The translations under genes were made by a program, and so were the position numbers. The notes beneath the pieces are model-generated. The model was not told where the DNA came from, searched no databases, and saw only the letters and a list, made by a program, of their open reading frames with translations. A DNA stretch of 5,069 bases from Gammaproteobacteria bacterium (GTDB lineage: Bacteria > Pseudomonadota > Gammaproteobacteria > Cardiobacteriales > Wohlfahrtiimonadaceae): NCBI GenBank assembly GCA_003864535.1, contig BHEQ01000148.1:1-5069 (forward strand). Reading direction: 5' to 3'. Shown here in pieces: positions 1 to 5,038 of this stretch (the stretch's first letter is position 1; every line of letters begins with the position of its first letter).

Positions 1-1
1 T

Positions 2-265
2 AATAATATGTGTGCGGATGATATTGACTGGCTTATCCCTCATCAAGCTAATTTACGGATTATTACAGCTACAGCTAAAAAACTTGGTATGAGCATGGAT
101 AAAGTCATTTTAACCGTTGATAAACATGCAAATACATCATCTGCAAGCATCCCCTTAGCTGTACATGAAGGGATTATTGATGGACGGATTAAACCTGGGC
201 AAACATTATTATTAGAAGCTTTTGGCGGTGGCTTTACATGGGGCGCGGCTGTAATTAAATTATAA
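2..265 (+). CDS. fabH: 3-oxoacyl-ACP synthase III (beta-ketoacyl-ACP synthase III), C-terminal part
   Basis: FabH condenses acetyl-CoA with malonyl-ACP, the first elongation step of type II fatty acid synthesis in the cytoplasm. Only the last 87 codons are present; the frame is open to the left edge, so the ATG at position 8 is an internal methionine and not the start. Two of the three catalytic residues of the family (Cys-His-Asn) are visible: the His of PHQAN (codon 41-43) and the Asn of HANTSSAS (codon 131-133), spaced 30 residues apart as in E. coli FabH (His244, Asn274). The usual Gly before that Asn is Ala here. The C-terminal signature LLEAFGGGFTWGAA is complete and the protein ends normally at TAA 263-265. 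The active-site Cys lies outside the window. It precedes fabD, the conserved fab cluster order. Identity is secure from the motifs. Confidence 0.97.
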   Translation, partial: NNMCADDIDWLIPHQANLRIITATAKKLGMSMDKVILTVDKHANTSSASIPLAVHEGIIDGRIKPGQTLLLEAFGGGFTWGAAVIKL

Positions 266-312
266 TTATTTATTTATGTGTTTATGTGTTTATATAAATA
301 ATAAATAAATAA
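266..312. repeat. AT-only inverted repeat between fabH and fabD
   Basis: TTATTTATTTAT at 266-277, directly after the fabH stop, is the exact reverse complement of ATAAATAAATAA at 301-312, and it can equally pair one unit later at 305-316. The loop is about 23 bases and contains the palindrome TTTATATAAA (289-298). The stem is A/T only and is followed by no T-run, so it is not a convincing terminator. Its right arm is the first half of the tetranucleotide tract, so its stability would change with the repeat number. Confidence 0.5.
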
Positions 313-348
313 ATAAATACATACATACATACATACATACATACATAC
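301..348. repeat. Compound tetranucleotide microsatellite (ATAA)4(ATAC)8
   Basis: Twelve uninterrupted tetranucleotide units fill 301-348: four ATAA (301-316) then eight ATAC (317-348), with no mismatch. The tract ends 25 bases before the preferred fabD start and lies outside any reading frame: the ATAA units put TAA stops in all frames, and no start codon lies between them and fabD. Such tracts change length by slipped-strand mispairing, and in several host-adapted bacteria they switch genes or tune promoters. Here any effect would be on transcription or on the fabD leader. Confidence 0.95.
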
Positions 349-363
349 TGTTATCGAGTTAAT

Positions 364-366
364 GAG
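364..366 (+). promoter_or_regulatory. Ribosome binding site choosing the fabD start at 374
   Basis: GAG at 364-366 lies 7 bases before ATG 374, a normal spacing. The upstream ATG at 362 has GAG (356-358) only 3 bases away, and the ATG at 389 is preceded by an A-run without a purine-rich GA motif. This favours 374, although the match to the Shine-Dalgarno consensus is short. Confidence 0.5.
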
Positions 367-373
367 AATTAAT

Positions 374-1339
374 ATGACTAAAAAAATCATGAAAATAGCG
401 TTTATATTTCCAGGACAAGGCTCACAAGCCTTAGGTATGCTTGCAAACTGCCAAGATAATCTTCTTATAAAAGAAAGCCTAGCTCAAGCTAATGAGGCTT
501 TAGGGATTAATTTAAGTGAGATTATGCAAAATGGTCCACTAGAGCGTTTAAATCAAACAGATATTACCCAGCCAGCATTACTTGCGATGTCTATCGCTTT
601 ATATCGCGTATTTTGTGCAGGTACAATTTTAAGACCAAGCCTATTTGCAGGGCATTCTCTAGGAGAATATTCAGCTTTAGTTGCTGCGGGTACTTTAGAT
701 TTTACCGATGCACTTAAATTAGTTTCGTTACGCGGACAGTATATGCAAGAAGCAGTTCCTGCAGGAACTGGAGCTATGGCAGCTATTTTAGGGATGGAAG
801 ATAACTTAGTTTTAGAATTATGCAAACTTTGTGCGCAAGGTGAAATTTTAGATGCGGTTAATTTTAACTCGCCTGGGCAAATCGTAATTGCAGGGACAAA
901 AGCTGCGGTGGATAGAGCCTGCCTTAAAGCGCGCGAGATGGGTGCTAAACGCGCTTTACTCCTGCCTGTTTCTGTACCAAGTCATTGTGCTTTAATGGAA
1001 CCTGCGGCACTTAAGCTTAAGCTCGCTCTAGAGAATATCACCTTTAATCCGCCATCTTTAAATACGATTGAGATTATTCATAATGTTGATGTTAAATCCC
1101 ATCAAAGTGTGCTTGAAATTAAGCAAGCTTTAGTAGAACAGCTCTTTAAGCCTGTACTTTGGACACAAAGTGTTGCAGATTTTAGCAAGCATAATATTAC
1201 AGATGTAGTTGAGTGTGGTTCTGGTAAGGTCTTAACAGGGCTTGTGAAGCGGATTAATAAAGATTTAAGATTGCATAATATTTATGATCTAGAGTCATTA
1301 AATAATGTCATCACAACGTTACAATCTGAAGCATCTTAA
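374..1339 (+). CDS. fabD: Malonyl-CoA:ACP transacylase
   Basis: FabD moves the malonyl group from CoA to acyl carrier protein, supplying the extender for every round of fatty acid synthesis. From ATG 374 the protein is 321 residues, slightly longer than E. coli FabD (about 309). The order of motifs is complete: PGQGSQ near residues 13-18 (oxyanion Gln), GHSLGEYSALV with the nucleophilic Ser at 95, the LRGQYMQ Arg at 120 that binds the malonyl carboxylate, the glycine-rich GAMAAILGM, VNFNSPGQIVIAG, and the PSHCALM His at 204 that pairs with the Ser. GSGKVLTGL closes the fold near the C-terminus. A start at 362 (325 residues) or 389 (316 residues) is possible; 374 has the best ribosome site. 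It follows fabH after 108 bases containing the tetranucleotide tract and precedes yciB by 42 bases with no terminator between, so fabD and yciB are probably cotranscribed. No fabG or acpP follows. Confidence 0.97.
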   Translation: MTKKIMKIAFIFPGQGSQALGMLANCQDNLLIKESLAQANEALGINLSEIMQNGPLERLNQTDITQPALLAMSIALYRVFCAGTILRPSLFAGHSLGEYSALVAAGTLDFTDALKLVSLRGQYMQEAVPAGTGAMAAILGMEDNLVLELCKLCAQGEILDAVNFNSPGQIVIAGTKAAVDRACLKAREMGAKRALLLPVSVPSHCALMEPAALKLKLALENITFNPPSLNTIEIIHNVDVKSHQSVLEIKQALVEQLFKPVLWTQSVADFSKHNITDVVECGSGKVLTGLVKRINKDLRLHNIYDLESLNNVITTLQSEAS

Positions 1340-1381
1340 TGCTCTTAATAATTTAATAACCTTAACCTGAGTGCGAACACT

Positions 1382-1966
1382 ATGATCCAATTTCTTGAAT
1401 TTCTACCTTATTTAGCTTTTGGTACAGTTTACTTTTTATTAAATAAAAATATAATCACAATCCCTACCGGCTCTGAAAATATTATTATTGCGACCCAAGT
1501 TTTACTGATTTTAGTTATTGTATGTTCGCTTATTTTATATTTTCTTCAATCAAAAAAGCTCAATGCGATGCAATGGGTCATGCTTATTGTTACTATTTTA
1601 TTTGCAAGTCTTACTTTATTAGTTGATAAAGAAATAATTAAATGGAAGGTAACGATTATTAATAGTCTATTTGGGCTGATTCTTATTGTCTGCTATTTAT
1701 TTAAAAAATTACCTTTAGAATATCTTTTAGGTAAGAAATTAGTTCTGCCAACGCAGGTTTGGAAAGGCTTAACATTAATGTGGGCAACTTTTTTTATAGG
1801 CATGGCAAGCATCAACGCTTATCTTATTCTCTATGCGAGTGAAGCTACTTGGGTTTCTTTTAAATCTTTTTGGTCGATTCCAATCACAATAGTTTTTGCC
1901 TTAATTCAAGGAGTATATTTAATTAAATACTTGCCTAAAGAGTTATCAGAGACGAATAAGGATTAA
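1382..1966 (+). CDS. yciB: Inner membrane-spanning protein YciB (septation protein A family)
   Basis: This is a 194-residue, very hydrophobic protein. Recognised matches to the YciB/IspZ family are the N-terminus MIQFLEFLPYLAF, the central IKWKVTIINSLFG, LLGKKLVLPTQVW, and near the end the ATWVSFKSFW and YLIKYLPKE stretches. Likely membrane segments are around residues 5-20, 34-55, 64-82, 88-107, 131-151 and 166-183. E. coli YciB is about 179 residues; the extra length sits mostly around residues 21-34, between the first two membrane segments. The family is linked to cell envelope synthesis and septation (Shigella ispA/ispZ-type phenotypes, interactions with division proteins in E. coli), but no enzymatic reaction is established. 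The start aligns with the family N-terminus; GAG at 1369-1371 is a weak ribosome site 10 bases upstream. Its place right behind fabD is unusual; a joint membrane-biogenesis operon is only an inference. Confidence 0.93.
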   Translation: MIQFLEFLPYLAFGTVYFLLNKNIITIPTGSENIIIATQVLLILVIVCSLILYFLQSKKLNAMQWVMLIVTILFASLTLLVDKEIIKWKVTIINSLFGLILIVCYLFKKLPLEYLLGKKLVLPTQVWKGLTLMWATFFIGMASINAYLILYASEATWVSFKSFWSIPITIVFALIQGVYLIKYLPKELSETNKD

Positions 1967-2232
1967 TGGATTATATGAACCTAGCTTATCCACTCCCAGC
2001 CTGCTAAGGGGATTTATGGGTATAAATAGATGAACGCGTAATCAACTGATAATAATTTTATATTCTATCCCTTGAAGTTTATAGCAACTACCTCCACAAT
2101 ATTAACCGTAATGGAACTTGTATATTTTGAATACTTTTAACGCACTAAGCACAAATAATTTATTTAACAAGATTAAATATATTTAAGTATCGCAACTAGT
2201 TTATTATATACACCGATTTATCATAAAGGGCA
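1967..2232. other. AT-rich intergenic stretch without a recognisable gene
   Basis: All frames are broken by frequent stops. I see no tRNA, no convincing terminator behind yciB and no remnant of a gene. The inverted pair CCTAGC (1980-1985) and GCTAAGG (2003-2009) has a bulge and no T-run after it. Together with the palindromic element to its right, the gap separates yciB from the parvulin gene by 442 bases, so the two are unlikely to form a tight operon. Confidence 0.6.
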
Positions 2233-2344
2233 CTTCTATAAATTGCTTTTTCCACGTTACGCAATATTGTTAAAATGCTCATTTACCTAAGTAAACTGCG
2301 CTTTTAAAAATATCGCAAGCCTTGAAAAATCTAATTTATAGAAG
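2233..2344. repeat. Palindromic intergenic element, copy 1 (full length, 112 bp)
   Basis: The ends CTTCTATAAATT (2233-2244) and AATTTATAGAAG (2333-2344) are perfect 12-bp inverted repeats. Inward the two arms continue to match imperfectly (roughly 70% by eye, with compensating single-base gaps) down to a central TTTAC-CTAA-GTAAA (2282-2295), whose midpoint is exactly the midpoint of the whole element. As RNA or single-stranded DNA it would fold into one long hairpin. The right half (2296-2344) recurs exactly at 3555-3603 and in diverged form at about 3371-3417. No coding capacity. It looks like a MITE or other non-autonomous transposon relic, or a REP/BIME-like unit. It ends 54 bases before the parvulin ribosome site. 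Confidence 0.85.
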
Positions 2345-2408
2345 CCACTAAAAAAACTTTCTCTTTTTGTATTCACACTTTTATAGTATTAGATATTAAG
2401 GACATAAA

Positions 2409-3269
2409 ATGAAAACCAACTTTGTATTAAAATCTTTAGCGGTCGCTCTTTTAGCAACACAGCTTAATTTTGCACTTGCTCAAGCACCTGCAACTACAAC
2501 TGTACCAGCAGTTACATTATTACTGCCTGAAGTAATTGCAAAAATTGGCGATAGGGATGTGACCTTAGCTGAATATAATACGTTAATTCGTTTTATGGAG
2601 CTGCGTGGTCAAGCCTCTCCACAAAATGCGGATCAAGTTAAGCAATTAGTTGAAAGTTATATCCAACAAATGGCTATTTTAGCTAGCGCTCAAGCATCTG
2701 GAATTGAAAAGGATGCTGATTTTATCTTACAAAAACAATTTGCGGTTAATGATTTAATAATTAACGCTTATGTTGCTAAAACAAGAAAAGAAATTGTTGT
2801 TACTGATGAAGAGATAAAAGCTGCATATGATACTGAAGCTGCGCGTCTTAAAGCATTACCTGCTGTTAAAAAAACTGAGTATAAGCTAACTCATATCTTA
2901 GTTAAAACAAAAGCTGAAGCAGATAAAATTATTAAAGAGATTAATGACAAAAAAATAAGCTTTGCAAATGCAGCCAGAAGAGCCGATCCTGAGAAAGGTG
3001 GCGACTTAGGCTGGTTACAAGCGGAAACTACACTTCCTGGTTTAATTCAAGGTCTTGAAAAATTAAAAGGCGTTAAAGGTTTTTCTAAAACACCTATTCA
3101 ATCTGAAGTTGGCTTCCATATCGTTAATCTTCAAGATTCGCGTATTCCAACTATTTTGCCATTAGATCAAATTAAAGATCCTATCAGAGCATCGCTTATT
3201 AATCAAAAGCTCCAAAATATCCTCCAAGAACAAGAAAAAGCTCTTAACATTAAGAACTTAATTCCTTAG
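2409..3269 (+). CDS. Exported parvulin-type peptidylprolyl isomerase (PpiC/PrsA/SurA-like foldase)
   Basis: The protein has 286 residues. Residues 1-24 form a Sec signal peptide (Lys2 and Lys8, hydrophobic core, ALA before Gln25); there is no lipobox Cys, so a soluble periplasmic protein is expected. Residues about 40-150 are a helical SurA/PrsA-type N-domain (VIAKIGDRDVTLAEYN is typical). The parvulin domain runs from about 157 to 246: THILVKTKAEAD with the active-site-fold His162, SFANAARRADPEKGGDLGW (GGDLGW 197-202), then VGFHIVNLQDSR. A charged helical tail follows to LNIKNLIP. The segment between ARRADP and GGDLGW is shorter than in many parvulins. The family catalyses cis-trans isomerisation of prolyl bonds and acts as a chaperone for exported or outer-membrane proteins. 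AAGGA at 2398-2402, 6 bases before ATG, fixes the start. A -10-like TATAGT lies at 2382-2387, without a good -35. It is probably monocistronic, with a terminator behind it. Confidence 0.93.
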   Translation: MKTNFVLKSLAVALLATQLNFALAQAPATTTVPAVTLLLPEVIAKIGDRDVTLAEYNTLIRFMELRGQASPQNADQVKQLVESYIQQMAILASAQASGIEKDADFILQKQFAVNDLIINAYVAKTRKEIVVTDEEIKAAYDTEAARLKALPAVKKTEYKLTHILVKTKAEADKIIKEINDKKISFANAARRADPEKGGDLGWLQAETTLPGLIQGLEKLKGVKGFSKTPIQSEVGFHIVNLQDSRIPTILPLDQIKDPIRASLINQKLQNILQEQEKALNIKNLIP

Positions 3270-3303
3270 ATTAGATGTTTTAAATAATGATCATTTTCTA
3301 TAC

Positions 3304-3333
3304 AAAGCACGTTTAACTTAAGCGTGCTTTTTT
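3304..3333 (+). terminator. Rho-independent terminator of the parvulin gene
   Basis: Perfect 8-bp stem AAAGCACG (3304-3311) with CGTGCTTT (3323-3330), 11-base loop, and a run of six T at 3328-3333. It lies 35 bases after the stop codon. Clear intrinsic terminator on the + strand, so ackA needs its own promoter. Confidence 0.9.
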
Positions 3334-3348
3334 GATTTGTTGGGGGAA

Positions 3349-3417
3349 CATCTATAACCGACATTCCGCACCATTTTTTATATTATCTCAAGCCTTAAAA
3401 AATCTAATTTATAGAAG
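3349..3417. repeat. Palindromic intergenic element, copy 2 (short, diverged)
   Basis: The right end is AATTTATAGAAG (3406-3417), identical to copy 1. The preceding bases from 3382 differ from copy 1 at only two positions (G to T before CAAGCC, G to A after CCTT). The left end CATCTATAA (3349-3357) pairs with the right end at 8 of 9 positions. The element is about 69 bp, so much of the interior of copy 1 is missing. It lies just after the parvulin terminator, in the same orientation as the other copies. Confidence 0.75.
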
Positions 3418-3436
3418 CCTATTTTTGGCTAATTAT

Positions 3437-3450
3437 TTGATTTAGATCAA
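3437..3450 (+). promoter_or_regulatory. FNR-type operator TTGATTTAGATCAA
   Basis: TTGAT-TTAG-ATCAA matches the FNR consensus TTGAT-N4-ATCAA at all ten defined positions. FNR is the oxygen-sensing iron-sulphur regulator that switches on anaerobic genes in gammaproteobacteria, and ackA is a known target of anaerobic control in E. coli. The site lies behind the parvulin terminator and before ackA, so ackA is the only gene downstream within the window. ANR-type regulators would use the same site. Confidence 0.72.
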
Positions 3451-3471
3451 AAATATTACTTATTTATGTGC

Positions 3472-3480
3472 TAATAAGAT
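3472..3480 (+). promoter_or_regulatory. Possible -10 region of an FNR-activated (class II) ackA promoter
   Basis: TAATAA (3472-3477) or TAAGAT (3475-3480) would place transcription starts around 3484-3487, putting the FNR box centre (3443.5) at about -41 to -43. That is the class II activator position, in which the regulator replaces a -35 element, and no good -35 is needed or seen. The resulting ackA leader would be close to 300 bases. The hexamers are weak in such AT-rich DNA, so this rests mainly on spacing. Confidence 0.4.
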
Positions 3481-3548
3481 AATAATTAGCTATCTTTAAG
3501 GTAACTGCTCAGCAGTATTAACATACTTATTTTTATATATTACGGGGT

Positions 3549-3604
3549 ACTTCTCTGCGCTTTTAAAAATATCGCAAGCCTTGAAAAATCTAATTTATAG
3601 AAGT
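3549..3604. repeat. Palindromic intergenic element, copy 3 (internally deleted)
   Basis: Bases 3555-3603 are identical to 2296-2344 of copy 1 over 49 positions. The left side keeps only the tip ACTTCT (3549-3554), which pairs with AGAAGT at 3599-3604; 58 bases corresponding to 2238-2295 of copy 1 are missing. The shared tip shows this is an internal deletion of a longer unit rather than a chance half-copy. It sits between the proposed FNR promoter and ackA, so it would be part of the ackA leader RNA. Confidence 0.85.
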
Positions 3605-3647
3605 CTCCTTATGCACCAAATTTAAATTTAATTTTGCTCTTTAATCT

Positions 3648-3659
3648 TATGTATACATA
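3648..3659. repeat. 12-bp perfect palindrome TATGTATACATA upstream of ackA
   Basis: TATGTATACATA reads the same on both strands. It lies 122 bases before the ackA start and could be an operator or part of a second promoter: TTGCTC at 3634-3639 with CATAGT at 3656-3661 gives a 16-base spacing. In AT-rich DNA a palindrome of this size may occur by chance. Confidence 0.3.
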
Positions 3660-3662
3660 GTT

Positions 3663-3696
3663 CCCCTCACCTTTCTCTTTTGGAGAGGAGTTAGGG
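3663..3696. repeat. G/C-rich imperfect inverted repeat (REP-like)
   Basis: A pyrimidine-rich arm beginning CCCCTCACC and a purine-rich arm ending GGAGTTAGGG flank a TTTT centre; the core TCTC/GAGA pairs and the rest pairs imperfectly. The composition stands out sharply from the surrounding AT-rich DNA. It resembles the CCCTAACCC/CCTCTCC-type intergenic palindromes found in many proteobacterial genomes; I infer that link from memory of the pattern. It lies between the ackA promoter region and the gene. Confidence 0.45.
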
Positions 3697-3770
3697 TGTG
3701 GCTTCTTTATCATTAATATTATCAATATCATATATCACTTTGTTTTTTATAACTTATTGTTTTACAGAAA

Positions 3771-3775
3771 AAGGA
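3771..3775 (+). promoter_or_regulatory. Ribosome binding site deciding the ackA start
   Basis: AAGGA lies 6 bases before ATG 3782, a standard arrangement, and the ATG is where AckA homology begins. The frame is open further up to a GTG at 3698 that also has a GGAG-like sequence ahead of it, but those 28 extra residues do not resemble AckA. Confidence 0.85.
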
Positions 3776-3781
3776 AACATC

Positions 3782-4975
3782 ATGTCACTTATTTTAGTTC
3801 TAAACTGCGGAAGCTCCTCACTTAAATTTGCAATTATAGATAGCAAAAGTAAAGAAGAAAAGCTCTCTGGACTCGCTGAATGCTTTAATCTCCCAGATGC
3901 ACGCATTAAATGGAAGCTAGATGGCAAGAAACAAGAAGCTAATTTAGGCAGCAATGCCGCTCATTTTGAAGCTTTAAAATTTATTGTTGATTCTATTTTA
4001 GCAAGTAAGCCTGAACTTGCGCAGAACTTAAGTGCCATCGGGCATCGCTTGGTTCATGGTGGTGAGAAATTCACCTCTTCAGTGATTATTACGGATGAGG
4101 TTATTAGACATGTTCAGGAAAATAGTACCTTTGCGCCATTACATAATCCAGCAGGACTTATAGGGATTGCCGAAGCTTACAAAGCATTCCCGCATCTAAA
4201 AGATAAAAATGTTGGTGTATTTGATACCGCATTTCATCAAACTATGCCAGAAAGTGCGTATTTATATGCAATTCCATATCACTTATATACAGAAAAAGGG
4301 ATTCGCCGTTACGGTTTTCATGGCACAAGCCATTATTATATAACCCAAGAAGCTGCCAAGGCGTTAAATAAACCAGTTGATCAAGTTAATATTATTAGTT
4401 GTCATTTAGGGAATGGAGCTTCAGTTACCGCAGTTAAAAACGGTAAATCTGTTGATACTTCAATGGGATTAACTCCATTAGAGGGCTTAGTAATGGGAAC
4501 GCGTTCTGGCGATATTGATCCTGCAATTGTTTTTTATTGTCATGACCAACTTAAAATGAGCGTTCAAGAAATCAACGATATGCTCACTAAAGAATCTGGT
4601 TTGATGGGTTTAACCCAAACAACTTCAGATTGTCGTTTTGCCGAGGATAATTATGGCAAAAAAGATGAAGCAACGCGTGCCTTAGATGTGTTTTCATACC
4701 GCTTAGCGAAATATATCGCAGGCTATAGTGCCGCTCTTGATGGACGTTTGGATGCGATTGTGTTTACAGGTGGCATCGGCGAGAACTCATCGCTTATTCG
4801 CACGTTAACTCTTGAGCGTTTAGGATTATTAGGCATTGCAATTGATGCTGAGGCAAATAATGCTACGCGTTTTGGTAAATCAGGGCTAATTAGCAAACCT
4901 AATACCTGCCCTGTCATGGTTATTACTACGAATGAGGAGCTCGTTATCGCGCAAGATACCGCCGCTTTAATCTAA
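3782..4975 (+). CDS. ackA: Acetate kinase
   Basis: Acetate kinase interconverts acetyl phosphate plus ADP and acetate plus ATP in the cytoplasm; with phosphate acetyltransferase it forms the main ATP-yielding acetate branch of fermentation. The 397-residue protein is close to the E. coli length (400) and resembles it throughout. Visible motifs in order: LVLNCGSSSLKF (Asn8), the GHRLVHGG substrate Arg89, HNPA (His121), the FDTAFH catalytic Asp148, GFHGTSH (His180), CHLGNG (His208, Asn211), MGTRSGDIDP with the phosphate-binding Arg241, FTGGIGEN (329-335) in the ATP site, and TNEE with the magnesium ligand Glu385. All residues known to matter from the Methanosarcina enzyme are in place. In many gammaproteobacteria pta follows directly; here 94 bases remain to the edge without a pta start. 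Upstream lie a perfect FNR box and a repeat-rich leader, suggesting oxygen-controlled expression. Confidence 0.98.
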   Translation: MSLILVLNCGSSSLKFAIIDSKSKEEKLSGLAECFNLPDARIKWKLDGKKQEANLGSNAAHFEALKFIVDSILASKPELAQNLSAIGHRLVHGGEKFTSSVIITDEVIRHVQENSTFAPLHNPAGLIGIAEAYKAFPHLKDKNVGVFDTAFHQTMPESAYLYAIPYHLYTEKGIRRYGFHGTSHYYITQEAAKALNKPVDQVNIISCHLGNGASVTAVKNGKSVDTSMGLTPLEGLVMGTRSGDIDPAIVFYCHDQLKMSVQEINDMLTKESGLMGLTQTTSDCRFAEDNYGKKDEATRALDVFSYRLAKYIAGYSAALDGRLDAIVFTGGIGENSSLIRTLTLERLGLLGIAIDAEANNATRFGKSGLISKPNTCPVMVITTNEELVIAQDTAALI

Positions 4976-5012
4976 GGCAAGTTAATTATAAATATTAAGC
5001 CATGCAATAAAA

Positions 5013-5038
5013 AATGCTCTAGCGTTGACTAGAGCATT
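5013..5038 (-). terminator. Intrinsic terminator, stronger on the minus strand
   Basis: AATGCTCTAG (5013-5022) and CTAGAGCATT (5029-5038) form a perfect 10-bp stem with a 6-base loop. Read on the minus strand the stem is followed by a T-rich run (complement of the A-run at 5009-5014); on the + strand the following bases are AAATTCTAATT, a poor U-tract. It may stop ackA transcription too, but its polarity points to a gene arriving from the right on the minus strand. Confidence 0.75.

Noticed and set aside
362..373. fabD start at ATG 362
   Set aside because: Its only purine-rich motif is 3 bases away; ATG 374 has GAG at 7 bases and gives a length nearer the family.
553..825. Minus-strand open frame inside fabD
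   Set aside because: Lies wholly within the fabD coding sequence and its product has no recognisable family features.
1966..2007. 13-codon reading frame overlapping the yciB stop (TAATG) with AAGGAT ahead
   Set aside because: The ribosome-site-like bases are part of the yciB end, the peptide is very short and unrecognised, and nothing is placed behind it for a leader peptide to control.
1980..2009. Terminator behind yciB
   Set aside because: The stem has a bulge, the loop is long and no T-run follows.
2071..2088. Possible fourth, decayed copy of the palindromic element (CTTGAA then GTTTATAG)
   Set aside because: Only two short blocks match, no paired left end is visible, and AT-rich DNA gives such matches by chance.
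3286..3295. AATGATCATT palindrome as a Fur-like operator
   Set aside because: It covers only part of the Fur consensus and lies between the parvulin stop and its terminator, where repression of a promoter makes no sense.
2233..3604. CRISPR-like array
   Set aside because: The copies are irregularly spaced, differ in length, and a gene lies between them.
3698..3781. N-terminal extension of AckA from GTG 3698
   Set aside because: AckA homology begins at ATG 3782, which has AAGGA at ideal spacing; the extra 28 residues are unlike any AckA and overlap a repeat.
3754..3954. Minus-strand open frame over the ackA start
   Set aside because: Antisense to conserved AckA motifs, no recognisable product; a shadow frame.
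4723..4917. Minus-strand open frame inside the ackA 3' part
   Set aside because: Antisense to the GGIGEN region of AckA; a shadow frame.
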